Source of the DNA: CAVXFL01 sp963761015
Lineage (GTDB): Bacteria > Pseudomonadota > Alphaproteobacteria > Acetobacterales > Acetobacteraceae
Assembly: GCA_963761015.1 (NCBI GenBank)
Contig: CAVXFL010000010.1
Coordinates: 19,237-83,236, forward strand
Length of the DNA: 64,000 nt
Direction of reading: 5' to 3'
This document shows positions 19,801-31,199 of this stretch, piece by piece. The translations under genes were made by a program, and so were the position numbers. The first letter of the stretch is position 1, and the number at the start of each line of letters is the position of its first letter. Under the pieces are notes generated by a model. The model saw only the letters and a list, made by a program, of their open reading frames with translations. It ran no database searches and had not been told where the DNA came from.

Positions 19801-21672
19801 TCCCCGCGCACGCGGGGATGAACCGGGACCGGGGCATCCCGCTGCGCTGCAAGATAACCGCGTTCCCCGCGCACGCGGGGATGAACCGAAAGGCTCGGTC
19901 GTCCCGGTGCATATCGTCGGGCGTTCCCCGCGCACGCGGGGATGAACCGTCGCTGACAATTTGGCGCGGCTTCGGTGCAAGCGTTCCCCGCGCACGCGGG
20001 GATGAACCGCTGGGTGAAACGCGGTGTGCGATAGCCCAGCGGCGTTCCCCGCGCACGCGGGGATAAACCGCATCTGTCACCACAACGTCGGGCCGAGGTC
20101 AAGCGTTCCCCGCGCACGCGGGGATGAACCGTCCACCACTATGACATTAACAGTGCCTATCCAGCGTTCCCCGCGTGCGCGGGGATGCAACCGGCGTGCT
20201 GGCAACAGCGTGGCCATTCCTCGTCGGCGTTTCCGCGCACGCGGGGATGAACCGCAACGGCGTCTTGACGTGGCCGAGTTCCTCCAGCGTTCCCCGCGCA
20301 CGCGGGGATGAACCCGCCCGCGCTTTCTCGCGAATGCACTGGGGTCGCGTTCCCCGCGCACGCGGGGATGAACCGGAGCCACCGAGCAGCGGAACGGCGG
20401 AGCGCAGGCGTTCCCCGCGCACGCGGGGATGAACCGTGTGGGATCGCGAAAAGACCGGCATTTACATCGCGTTCCCCGCGCACGCGGGGATGAACCGCAA
20501 TGAACCCGCTGGAGTTCGATGCGCCGGTCGCGTTCCCCGCGCACGCGGGGATGAACCGGCAGCAACACCCGCTCGCCGTTCGTTGCGCTCGCGTTCCCCG
20601 CGCACGCGGGGATGAACCGACCCAGATACGCCGCCAGCAGCGGCGCCAGCAGCGTTCCCCGCGCACGCGGGGATGAACCGGAGGCTATGCTGATTGCGAT
20701 TGCCCATCGCCTGCGTTCCCCGCGCACGCGGGGATGAACCGGCGAACAGCATGTCTCCCGCGTTCCATGCGATGCGTTCCCCGCGCACGCGGGGATGAAC
20801 CGCAGCGCATCGCCCCACACCGCCGCGCATCGCCCCACACCGCCGGGCGGCCGTGCGTTCCCCGCGCACGCGGGGATGAACCGTGCGCCTTGGCGTTCTT
20901 CTTGACGCCATCGGGGCGTTCCCCGCGCACGCGGGGATGAACCGTCACCGGGAGCGGAGCCCCATAGTGCCCTAGCGTTCCCCGCGCACGCGGGGATGAA
21001 CCGGTGCAAAGCTTCAATTTCCGGTCCGGTGGCCGGGCGTTCCCCGCGCACGCGGGGATGAACCGCGAATAGCCAAAACGTCATCACGGCGGCCGGGGCG
21101 TTCCCCGCGCACGCGGGGATGAACCGCAGCTTGGCAAGGCGAAAAAGCCGTCCGCGCCGCGTTCCCCGCGCACGCGGGGATGAACCGGAATACGTCTGGT
21201 ATTCGCCAGCGTGTCTACCGCGTTCCCCGCGCACGCGGGGATGAACCGGATTTGACGGATCATTGACCCTGCATGACCCGCGTTCCCCGCGCACGCGGGG
21301 ATGGAACCGCTCGTGCTGCTGGGAATCTCCAAAGGCAGGCCGCGTTCCCCGCGCACGCGGGAGAATCGCCGCGGCCTTCCTCGGTCGCTCGGTTCTGCCG
21401 CGTTCCCCGCGCACGCGGGGATGAACCGGTCCCGGTCTATGGGTTCCCGCCTTTGCCGCCGCGTTCCCCGCGCACGCGGGGATGAACCGTGCCGGATCAT
21501 GGCCGAGGGCGGCCCGGTTTAGCGTTCCCCGCGCACGCGGGGATGAACCGCATGGGCCGAACGCCGAGAGTTCGAGGCAACCGCGTTCCCCGCGCACGCG
21601 GGGATCAACCGCAGTCATTGGCATGAGAACTGAAAAAAGCGCCGCGTTCCCCGCGCACGCGGGGATGAACCG
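16877..21672 (+). CRISPR. type I-E CRISPR array, 80 repeats and 79 spacers
   Basis: The 29-nt repeat reads GCGTTCCCCGCGCAC followed by GCGGGGATGAACCG. It contains the CCCCGCG/CGCGGGG stem recognised by Cas6e and the GATGAACCG end typical of type I-E. I counted 80 copies with a modal period of 60-61 nt, giving 31-32 nt spacers. Departures include a 52-nt spacer at 20803-20854 and short periods near 18607-18716. Variant repeats lie at about 17775, 17890, 18256, 19798, 20042, 20163, 20227, 21280, 21343 and 21583, most of them in the distal third. The array is transcribed from the cas2 side. Long antisense open frames across it only translate the repeat. Confidence 0.99.
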
Positions 21673-21971
21673 TTGGTTCCGATAAGCAGACGGGATGGTC
21701 GTCCCTCGGTAGGCGACTCCACCATTGGGGATGATCGGCATCCAGGCCCGGCGACTTTGGCGTCCGGGGGGCAGGGACCGGGTTGTCGGCGGTTCCCTCG
21801 CCAGCGAGCGCATGTCACGGCAGGCCCGCGGAACACGAGACGACGGGGCGCCACTCGACATCCGGCTCCGTCCCGGGCTATCGGGCCGCTCTTGATGCCC
21901 CAGTGATGCCCCAAGCGCTCGTTGCGTTTCCCGAGAATGGTCTAGCCTGTTCCGTAAATCCCTGATTTAGT
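21673..21971. other. region between array end and tRNA-Lys, no gene seen
   Basis: After the last repeat there is about 300 bp with no recognisable gene on either strand. It ends in CCTGATTTAGT directly before the CCA end of the tRNA. Sequence just outside a tRNA 3' end is a common chromosomal attachment site for tyrosine recombinases, but no integrase gene or second copy of the tRNA end is visible in the window. Confidence 0.4.
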
Positions 21972-22047
<76 letters not shown>

Positions 22048-22238
22048 GGCCAACCCCGGGGCTGAGCAATCCCGCTCGGCCCTCGCGGCCCGCCCTATAC
22101 CAGCCGGGCCCGCCAGTGTGAAGCGCCGGGCACCTTGCCGGGCACCAAAGCCGAGCACAACATCGCTTGCGCGGAGGCTCGGCTGCGTGCTTTGCAGGGC
22201 CTAACGCGCATCGCCTGAACGGAAAATCGGGGGCGGCC

Positions 22239-23146
22239 CTGGCCTACGCGCTGCAGCAACTCATCAACGGCCTCACCCTCGGCATGATCTACGGGCTGAT
22301 CGCCGTCGGCTACACCATGGTCTACGGCATCATCGGCATGATCAATTTCGCCCATGGCGACGTGTTCATGGTCGGCGCCTTCCTGTCGCTGATCGCGCTG
22401 CTGGGCTCGCCTTGCTCGGCATCACGGCGGTCCCGCTCGCGCTCGCGCTGACGCTGATCTTCGCCGTCGCGATCGCGGCGCTGTATGGCTGGACCATCGA
22501 GCGCGTGGCCTATCGCCCGCTGCGCGGCTCGTTCCGGCTGGCGCCGCTGATCAGCGCCATCGGCATGTCGATCACCTTGCAGAACTTCGTCCAGGTCAGC
22601 CAGGGCGCGCGGGTGAAGCCGCTGCAGCCGCTGATCCCGGGCGGCTGATCCTGATGACCCAGGGCCACTTCACCGTCGCGCTCGCCTGGATGCAGATCGC
22701 CATCATCGTCACCACCGTCACGGTGCTGGCGGTGTTCACCTGGATGGTCGCGGCCACGCCGCTCGGGCGCGCCATGCGCGCCTGCGAGCAGGACCTGAAA
22801 ATGGCCGGCCTTCTGGGCATCGACACCGACCGAACCATCAGCCTCACCTTCGTCTCGGCGCGGCGCTCGCGGCGGTGGCCGGGCTGATGTTCCTGCTCTA
22901 CTATGGCTCGATCGACTTCTTCATCGGCTTCATCGCCGGCGTGAAGGCGTTCACCGCCGCCGTGCTCGGTGGCATCGGCTCGCTGCCGGGCGCCGTGCTG
23001 GGCGGCCTGCTGATCGGCCTGATCGAGGTCTTCTGGTCGGCCTATTTCAGCATCGAGTACAAGGACGTGGCGGCGTTCTCAATTCTCGCCATCGTCCTGG
23101 TGTTTCTGCCGAGCGGCATCCTGGGCCGCGCCGAGGTGGAGAAGGT

Positions 23147-23150
<4 letters not shown>
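22239..23150 (+). pseudogene. livH: branched-chain amino acid ABC permease LivH-like (three single-base deletions)
   Basis: LivH is one of the two inner-membrane permeases of a high-affinity branched-chain amino acid (or related) importer. The text AYALQQLINGLTLGMIYGLI and GYTMVYGIIGMINFAHGDVF is diagnostic, followed by VAYRPLRGSFRLAPLISAIG, RACEQDLKMAGLLGID and KAFTAAVLGGIGSLPGAVLG. Frames change near 22410 (a T lost), 22648 (a T lost in GGCTGATC) and 22862 (a C lost in GTCTCGG). No ATG is visible at the head; similarity begins at about 22242. It overlaps livM by 4 nt. About 304 codons is normal for the family. Confidence 0.88.
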
Positions 23151-24417
<1,267 letters not shown>

Positions 24418-24418
<1 letters not shown>

Positions 24419-25311
24419 TGCCTGTCCCGCGCTCCGACGCGGGGCCTGCCCCGGATCCCGATCCCAGGGATGCTTCCGCCGACCCGCCGCTGCTGCTGGT
24501 CGAACATCTGACGATGCGGTTCGGCGGGCTGGTGGCCGTCGACGGCCTCTCCTTCGCGGCGCGGCGCGGCGACGTCACCGCGCTGATCGGCCCGAACGGC
24601 GCCGGCAAGACCACCGTGTTCAACTGCATCACCGGCTTCTACCACCCGACCTCCGGCGGCATCGTCGTTCGCCACGACGACGGGGGAGCATTCCGGCTGG
24701 AGCGGCTGGCCGGGCACCGCATCGCGCGGCGGGCGCGGCTCGCGCGCACCTTTCAGAACATGCGTCTGTTCGCCGGCATGACGGCGCTGGAGAACCTGCT
24801 GATCGCCCAGCATAACAAGCTGATGGCCGCGACCGGCTTCGGCGTGCTGGCCGTGCTCGGCCTCGGCCGCTATCGCGAGGCCGAACGCGCCGCCGTCGCG
24901 CGCGCCGCCGAGTGGCTGGAGGCGGTCGGGCTCCATGCGCGGGCCGACGATCCGGCAGGCGCGCTGCCGTATGGCGCGCAACGGCGGCTGGAGATCGCGC
25001 GCGCCATGTGCACCGACCCGGTGCTGCTCTGCCTCGACGAGCCCGCCGCCGGGCTCAATCCGCGCGAGACCGAGGAGCTGAACGCGCTGCTGTTGCGCAT
25101 CCGCGCCGGCGGCTGCTCGATCCTGCTGATCGAGCACGACATGCGGGTGGTGATGAGCATTTCCGACTACATCGTCGTGTTGGATCACGGGCGCAAGATC
25201 GCCGACGGCACGCCCGAAGCCGTGCGCGCCGATCCGCACGTGATCGCGGCCTATCTCGGCGAGGGCGACGAAGGCGTGGACGAGTCGGCGGACCCGGCGA
25301 GCGTCGCGTGA
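24418..25311 (+). CDS. livG: branched-chain amino acid ABC transporter ATP-binding protein LivG-like
   Basis: An intact 297-aa ATPase. Walker A is GPNGAGKTTVFNCITGF, the Q-loop region is ARLARTFQNMRLFAGM, the signature is degenerate (LPYGAQRRLEIARAM) as usual for LivG, Walker B is VLLCLDEPAAGLNP, and the switch His is in LLIEHDMRVVM. An insertion around MAATGFGVLAVLGLGRYR is also typical of LivG. A proline- and aspartate-rich stretch of about 25 residues precedes the domain. It overlaps livM and livF by one or a few bases. No periplasmic binding protein gene is present in the cluster. Confidence 0.94.
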
Positions 25312-26054
25312 TGGCGGGCGATGCGAACGGGGCGCTGCTGCGGCTCGAGGGGGTCAGCGCGTTCTACGGCGCCATCCAGGCGCTGAGGGGCGTCGATCTC
25401 GAGGTGAACGAGGGCGAAATCGTCACCCTGATCGGCGCGAACGGGGCAGGCAAATCCACGCTGATCATGACGATCTGCGGCAATCCGCGCGCCCGCGAGG
25501 GCCGCATTGCCTATGCCGGACAGGACATCACGCAACTGCCCACGCACGCGATCATGCGGCGGCGCATCGCGGTGGCGCCGGAAGGGCGGCGCATCTTTCC
25601 GCGCATGAGCGTGCAGGAAAACCTGGTCATGGGCGCGCAGGCTCGGGGGATCGCTGATTTCGCTGCACAGCTTGCCGAGGTGTTCGCGCTGTTTCCGGTC
25701 CTGCGCGAGCGAATGCACCAGCGCGGCGGCACGCTGTCGGGCGGTGAGCAGCAGATGCTGGCGATCGGCCGCGCGCTGATGTCGCGCCCGCGCCTGCTTT
25801 TGCTGGACGAGCCAAGCCTCGGCCTGGCGCCGCTGATCGTGCGCCAGATCTTCTCCGCGATTCGCGACCTGAACCGGAGCACCGGACTGACCGTGCTGCT
25901 GGTCGAGCAGAACGCCTACCAGGCGCTACGGCTCGCGCATCGCGGCTACGTGCTGGTGAACGGGGCGATCACCATGACCGGTTCCGGCGCCGAGTTGCTG
26001 CGACGCCCCGAAGTCCGCGCCGCGTATCTGGAGGGCGCCGCCCCAGTCGCCTGA
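25311..26054 (+). CDS. livF: branched-chain amino acid ABC transporter ATP-binding protein LivF-like
   Basis: An intact 247-aa ATPase that closes the livHMGF unit. Walker A is GANGAGKSTLIMTICG, the signature is LSGGEQQMLAIGRALMSRP, Walker B is LLLLDEPSLGLAP, and the H-loop position is taken by VLLVEQNAYQAL, the Gln/Asn variant characteristic of LivF. MRRRIAVAPEGRRIFPRM is also a LivF hallmark. ATG 25311 overlaps the livG stop (TGATGG). Substrate is not certain: branched-chain amino acids are most common, but amide or aromatic substrates occur in this family. Confidence 0.94.
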   Translation: MAGDANGALLRLEGVSAFYGAIQALRGVDLEVNEGEIVTLIGANGAGKSTLIMTICGNPRAREGRIAYAGQDITQLPTHAIMRRRIAVAPEGRRIFPRMSVQENLVMGAQARGIADFAAQLAEVFALFPVLRERMHQRGGTLSGGEQQMLAIGRALMSRPRLLLLDEPSLGLAPLIVRQIFSAIRDLNRSTGLTVLLVEQNAYQALRLAHRGYVLVNGAITMTGSGAELLRRPEVRAAYLEGAAPVA

Positions 26055-26077
26055 AGCGGCCCCCTCCAAGCTCGAAT

Positions 26078-26788
26078 TCAGGCCGCGGCTGTTTCAGGAT
26101 AGTTCGACGGGAACATGGCGCGCTTCGCGTCCTCGTCCATCTCCTGCTTGAACTGAATCTGCGCGCCGATGGCGAGCGCCCGCGGCGCGGCCGGGCGGGC
26201 GTTGACCCCCGCGAGCCAGCGATTCAGGTTCGGATACGGCGCGAGCGGATCGGCATCGCCCGGCAGCACCACGCTGGCGCGATCGATCCAGCCCCAGGCT
26301 GCCATGTCGGCGATCGTGTAGTCGTCACCGACAATCCAGGTGCGGCTCTCGAGATGCGTGTCGAGCACGCGGTAATGCCGCTGCGCCTCGCGCCGGTAGC
26401 GGTTGATCGCGTACGGGATCTGCTCCGGCGCGGCGCGCTGGAAGTGCACCGCCTGGCCAGAATACGGCCCGATTCCCGAGGCCACGAACATGAGCCAGGA
26501 AAGCAGCTCCGGCCGGTCGTCCGGCGTGCCGATGAAGCGGCGGATCTTGTCGCCGAGATAGAGCAGGATGGCGTTGGAATCGAACACCCGGACGGTCTTG
26601 CCGCCCGGCCCCTCGGTGTCCTCGATCGCGGGCGTCTTGCCGTTCGGGTTAACGGCGCGGAAAGCGGGCGTGTGCTGCTCGCCGCGCCGGGTGTCGACCG
26701 GCACGACCTCGTAGGGCAGGCCGGACTCTTCGAGGAACAGCGCGACTTTCCGCGGGTTCGGGGCCGGGGCGAAGTAGAAGCGGATCAT
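26078..26788 (-). CDS. glutathione S-transferase family protein (YghU/YfcG-like)
   Basis: An intact 236-aa protein. The N-terminal thioredoxin-like domain has NPRKVALFLEESGLPYEVVP and the glutathione-binding NPNGKTPAI, then FDSNAILLYLGDK. The C-terminal helical domain includes RTWIVGDDYTIADMAAWGWI, the GST N-capping and hydrophobic staple region. The pattern resembles disulfide-bond oxidoreductases of the YghU/YfcG group. It is cytosolic and converges on livF with a 23-bp gap. The exact substrate cannot be told. Confidence 0.88.
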   Translation of the reverse strand: MIRFYFAPAPNPRKVALFLEESGLPYEVVPVDTRRGEQHTPAFRAVNPNGKTPAIEDTEGPGGKTVRVFDSNAILLYLGDKIRRFIGTPDDRPELLSWLMFVASGIGPYSGQAVHFQRAAPEQIPYAINRYRREAQRHYRVLDTHLESRTWIVGDDYTIADMAAWGWIDRASVVLPGDADPLAPYPNLNRWLAGVNARPAAPRALAIGAQIQFKQEMDEDAKRAMFPSNYPETAAA

Positions 26789-26912
26789 GGGCGGGCCTCC
26801 TGCTCGGGATGCGAATGACTTCGACGCGGGGGCAACATCACCGAAGCACGCGCCTGCGCCAAGGGCCCGGATCGCTTATCGCGCCCGTGCTGGATCACGC
26901 CCGTGCTCGCAC

Positions 26913-28215
26913 TCAATCGACTTCTTCCAGGCTGAACTGCGCTTCCTCCTCGTCGTAGCTGAACAGCTCGGCGTAGCGGCCCCAGGCGATCACCGTGCGC
27001 AGCGTGTCATCGGCGTATTCCGGCGACATGTGATCCTCCAACTCGTCGCGAAACCGCACCGCCGATGCGCGGTGATTGGGCCGCGCGTCCAGCACCTGGC
27101 GAATCGCCGCGGCCAGCGGCACGTAGGCTTTCACCGCCCGGGCGAAGATGCGCTTGCGCTCGTCGAAATCGGCGTTGACGTACTGCCACCCGCCGTCGGT
27201 CAGCCTGATGTCGCCTTCCTCGAGCACGGCGAAGCGCAGCAGATGCAGCGATTTCGCCGAGCGGCAGCAGCTCGTCCACTTCCATTTGCAGCGCGCCGGC
27301 CAGCTGCGGCAGGTCGGCGCGGCCGTTGTACGGCTGTGCCGCCAGCGTTTCCATCAGGCCGGCCATCAGGTTGATCGGCACCGGGTGCAGCGCCATGGCG
27401 ATACCGGCGGGCGCGGTCGCCACCTGCTGGCGCGAGGGCCGGCGCGTCATCGCCTCGTAAATATCGTCCACCAGTTCGCGGAAGCGTGGATCGTTCCGGT
27501 CGCGCGGATGCCGCAGCGTCACGCGAAGCTCGCTTTCGACGCGTCCGGGATTGGCCGCGAACACCAGGACGCGGTCGCACATCAGCACCGCTTCCTCGAT
27601 GTTGTGCGTCACCATGAGGATCGATTTGATCGGCAGCTTGCCTTCCGTCCACAGGTCGATCAGGTCGGTGCGCAGGTTTTCCGCCGTCAGCACGTCCAGC
27701 GCGCTGAACGGCTCGTCCATCAGCAGCAGATCCGGGTGCACCACCAGCGCGCGCGCCAGACCCACGCGTTGGCGCATTCCGCCGGAAAGCTCCTTTGGAT
27801 ACGCGTTCTCGAACCCGCCGAGGCCGATCAGGTCGATGGCCTCCTCGGCGCGTTTTTCGCGCTCGTCGCGCGGAATCCCGAGCGCCTCCAGCCCGAGCTG
27901 CACGTTTTCCGTCACGGTGAGCCAGGGGAATAGCGCGAAGCTCTGAAACACCATCGCGATGCCTTCGGCGGGGCCGTGCAACGGCGCGCCGTGCCAGATC
28001 ACCTCGCCGGAGGTCGGCGGCAGCAGCCCGGCGACGATGCGCAGCAGCGTCGATTTTCCTGAACCGGAGCGGCCCAGCAGCGCGAGGATCTCGCCGGCGG
28101 CGATCGTGAGGTTCACGTCCTCCAGGACGACCAAGTCGGCGGCGCTGTCCTTGTGGTATGCCTGACGGCAGTCGCGCACTTCCAGGATGGCATCGGCGGC
28201 GACGCTTACGTCCAT
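26913..28215 (-). CDS. nitrate/taurine-type ABC transporter ATPase with C-terminal AAA-associated domain (one frameshift)
   Basis: This is the ATPase of a nitrate/sulfonate/taurine-class importer. From ATG 28215: Walker A GRSGSGKSTLLRIVAG, AMVFQSFALFPWLTV, signature LSGGMRQRVGLARALVVHP, Walker B LLLMDEPFSALD and ILMVTHNIEEAVLMCDRVL. After about 270 residues comes the AAA-associated domain (PINLMAGLMETLA, LPQLAGALQMEVDELLPLGE). One base is gained or lost near 27257; past it the frame reads HLLRFAVLEEGDIRLTDGG and ends SYDEEEAQFSLEEVD. Full length would be about 434 residues. It lies 10 bp after the permease stop. Confidence 0.88.
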
Positions 28216-28225
28216 CGGTCGCGCC

Positions 28226-29980
28226 TCACCCCAGTGACGTGTATCGGTTCGCGTAGGCGTAGAGCGGCCGCCAGACGGCGCGGTTGAACGCCAGCACGAA
28301 CGCCGACATCACCGCGACGCCCAGCACCACGCGCGGCATATCGCCCGCTTCGGTGGCCTGCGCGATGTAGGCGCCCAGACCCAGCGCGGAGAGCTTCACG
28401 TTGCCCCAGGAGGCGACTTCCGCGACGATGGCGGCGTTCCAGGATCCGCCCGAGGCCGCCAGCGCGCCGGTGACGTAGTACGGGAAAATGGCAGGCAGGA
28501 TCACGCGGCGCCACCACAGCCAGCCGCCGACGCGCAAGTTCGTCGCCGCCTCGCGCAGGTCGCCGGGAAACGACGACGCACCGGCGACGACGTTGAACAG
28601 GATGTACCACTGCGTTCCGAGCACCATAAGCGGCGTGAGCCAGATATTCGGGTTCAGGCTGAATTGCACGATCGCCAGCACGAAGGGCGGGAACAGGAGA
28701 TTCGCCGGGAAGGCGGCGAGAAACTGCGCCAGCGGCTGGGCCCGCCGCGCCCAGGCGGGGCGCATGCCCAGCCATACGCCGATCGGGACCCAAATCAGGC
28801 TCGCCAGCGCGATCATCGCCACGACCCGCAGGGCGGTGAAGCCGCCGAGCAGAACCGCGGTGCCGAGTTCCGGCCAACTGATCGTGCCGGCCACGTAGCC
28901 GCCGATGCGCCGAACCGCCCATAGAATGAACAGCGCGATCAGCAGCACCCAAACGATGTCGCCCAGCAGCCGGGTGCGCGAGCGTGATTCGCCGGCGAAC
29001 GGCGTGGCCCGCAACGCGGATCGTCTCGGCGCGAGCCGCAGCGGCAGGCCGCCCAGTTCGGTGACGATTCCGCCCAGCCATTCGCCCACCACCCGCAGCA
29101 GGTGAGTCCGGCGCACCAACTTGAGCAGCCAGGGGTCGGAGGCCGTTACCGCCGCCGTTGTCTCGAAGCGAAACTTCGCCGACCAGGCGACCAGCGGCCG
29201 GAACAGCAGCTGATCGTACAGCAGAATGACGACCGCCATCGCGAAGATCGCCCACCCGACGGCGCCGATGTCACGCCGCTGCAACGCCTCGGCCACGTAC
29301 GAGCCGACGCCAGGCAATTTCCAGGTGGTGTTGCCGACCGCGATGGCCTCGGAGGCAACCACGAAGAACCAGCCTCCGGACATCGAGATCATCATGTTCC
29401 AGATCAATCCCGGAAGCGCGAACGGCACTTCGAGCCGCCAGAAACGCTGCCACCCGGTGAGACGAAAGCCGCGCGCCGCCTCGTCGAGATCGGCCGGAAT
29501 CGAGGTGAGCGAGTAATAGAAGCTGAACGCCATGTTCCAAGCCTGGCTGGTGAAGATCGCGAAGATCGAGGCCAGTTCGGCGCCGAGCACGCGGCCTGGA
29601 AACAGGTTCATGAAGAACACGACGGTGAAGGAGAGAAACCCCAGGATCGGCACCGACTGCAGCACGTCCAGCATCGGCACCAGGATCATGCCGGCGCGCC
29701 GGCTCTTCGCCGCCCAGGTCGCATAGGTGAAGGTGAAGAGCAGCGAGGCGGCCATCGCGGCGAACATCCGCAGCACCGTCCGCGCCGCGTAATAGGGCAA
29801 ATTGGACGGATCGAGATGGATGGCCGTCGCCTCGGGCATGCTCAGCGAGGCGAAGGTGCCCCGCGCCACTTCGGCGATGCCGATCAGCATCGCGAACACG
29901 AACAGAATCGCGGCGATATCCCAGACGTTCGGCAGTCGCCGCCCGGCCAGCGATGCGGCGGAGAAGGTGGCACTCGACAT
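28226..29980 (-). CDS. fused two-domain ABC transporter permease
   Basis: An intact protein of about 584 residues with two binding-protein-dependent permease domains in one chain. The first domain holds the EAA-type loop DLDEAARGFRLTGWQRFWRL and the second DLREAATNLRVGGWLWWRRV. Each is surrounded by several hydrophobic segments, and they are joined by a charged linker around LPLRLAPRRSALRATPF. ATG 29980 is chosen because GGAAAG lies about 10 bases upstream and because MSSATFS leads directly into the first membrane segment. It is co-transcribed with the ATPase. No substrate-binding protein is nearby, so the substrate is unknown. Confidence 0.88.
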   Translation of the reverse strand: MSSATFSAASLAGRRLPNVWDIAAILFVFAMLIGIAEVARGTFASLSMPEATAIHLDPSNLPYYAARTVLRMFAAMAASLLFTFTYATWAAKSRRAGMILVPMLDVLQSVPILGFLSFTVVFFMNLFPGRVLGAELASIFAIFTSQAWNMAFSFYYSLTSIPADLDEAARGFRLTGWQRFWRLEVPFALPGLIWNMMISMSGGWFFVVASEAIAVGNTTWKLPGVGSYVAEALQRRDIGAVGWAIFAMAVVILLYDQLLFRPLVAWSAKFRFETTAAVTASDPWLLKLVRRTHLLRVVGEWLGGIVTELGGLPLRLAPRRSALRATPFAGESRSRTRLLGDIVWVLLIALFILWAVRRIGGYVAGTISWPELGTAVLLGGFTALRVVAMIALASLIWVPIGVWLGMRPAWARRAQPLAQFLAAFPANLLFPPFVLAIVQFSLNPNIWLTPLMVLGTQWYILFNVVAGASSFPGDLREAATNLRVGGWLWWRRVILPAIFPYYVTGALAASGGSWNAAIVAEVASWGNVKLSALGLGAYIAQATEAGDMPRVVLGVAVMSAFVLAFNRAVWRPLYAYANRYTSLG

Positions 29981-30209
29981 GCGGCGCTTTCCGGGAATTG
30001 CCGGCGACGAGCGGCATCGGTAGCCCAGGGCCCGCGCCCTGTCACGAAGCCCGCCGCCTCCGCTCGCCGCCGCGGCGCATCGGCCGCCTGTCATAATTTT
30101 GCAACGAACCGGGATTCGCGGCCGGCGGCACTGCGGCTGCGACGAAAGCCCGTTGCCTAATCGCCCTGGACCGTTATGTTCCAACGAATATAACGAGGGG
30201 TGAACGCAA

Positions 30210-31173
30210 ATGCGGGCGACGTGCAGACTGGCGATCCTGGCGGGTGTCGGGCTGATCGCGGCGATCGCGGCACCGGAGCCGCGGGCTGCCGATGCGCCCT
30301 CGCCATCGCAGCTTTCGGCGCAGAACGAGGCCACTCCGGCGCCGGTTCCGCAACCGGTCTATGAATCCGGATCGTCCGGCGTCGGCGAATATTTCGCGAA
30401 CTGGTGGGTCCGCGTGCACGAGGCGCAGGAGAGCCAGCCACACTGGATGACCCCGCTCGCCACCGTGACCCCGCGGCTCGAGCAGGAGTTTCGCTACGAC
30501 CAGGTACTGGCAGCATCAAGGCACCGGCGGCAACGTCACCATGTTCGATTCCGGCAAGGGGCTGGAGCTGATCCCGACCACCACCAACGAGGTGCTCCTG
30601 AATCTGCCGCCCTATATCGAGCGCAGGTCGTCGAAATCGGCGACGGGATGGGGCGACTGGCCGTTCCTCGTGGTCAAGCAGCGGCTGCTCAGCGCGAACG
30701 AGCAGAACGGCAACTACATCGTCAGCGCGTTTCTCGGCTTCCAGGCGCCGACCGGGGCGAGCGAACTCACCAACGACGCCTGGGTGATCACGCCCACCAT
30801 CGCGGCCGGCAAGGGCTGGGGGGATTTCGACATCCAGATGACCGCCAGCTTGTCGGTGCCCACCAGTCACAAATCGACCATCGGCACCGCGCTGGTCGTG
30901 AACACCGCGTTCCAGTATCATTTCGCGCGCGTCTTCTGGCCCGAGTTCGAGGTGAACACCACACACTGGTTCGGCGGGCTGCGCGGCGGCAAGACGCAGG
31001 TGTTTCTGACTTCCGGGCTCATTCTCGGCCGCTTTCCGCTGTTCGACAACCGAATCCGCATGATCGTCGGCGCCGGCTACCAATTCGCGGTGACGCCCAA
31101 GCTGGAATTGGAACCGGCCCTGACGCCGGTTTACAACCATGCTTGGATTGTCACGACCCGCATGGCGTTCTGA
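30210..31173 (+). CDS. predicted outer-membrane beta-barrel protein with signal peptide (one frameshift)
   Basis: ATG 30210 follows AACGAGGGGTGAACG, a good ribosome-binding site. The N-terminus CRLAILAGVGLIAAIAAPEP is a Sec signal peptide ending near AADAPSPS. An extra G near 30507 shifts the frame; afterwards the text YIVSAFLGFQAPTGASELTN, GKGWGDFDIQMTASLSVPTS and TALVVNTAFQYHFARVFWPE shows alternating hydrophobic and polar residues, with a terminal aromatic Phe (RMAF), as in outer-membrane barrels. Total length is about 320 residues. It resembles conserved proteins annotated as transporters or hypothetical. The role is unknown. Confidence 0.7.
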
Positions 31174-31199
31174 GCGCGGCATCGATCAATCGGTTTGTC

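Noticed and set aside
17052..21861. Very long antisense open frames (over 500 residues) with repeating RFIPACAGNA or VHPRVRGER text
   Set aside because: They are translations of the CRISPR repeat, whose length and spacing keep frames open; spacers are not protein-like.
21615..21914. Integrase remnant between the array and tRNA-Lys
   Set aside because: The minus-strand frame there has no recombinase motifs (no R-H-R-Y residues) and includes repeat translation.
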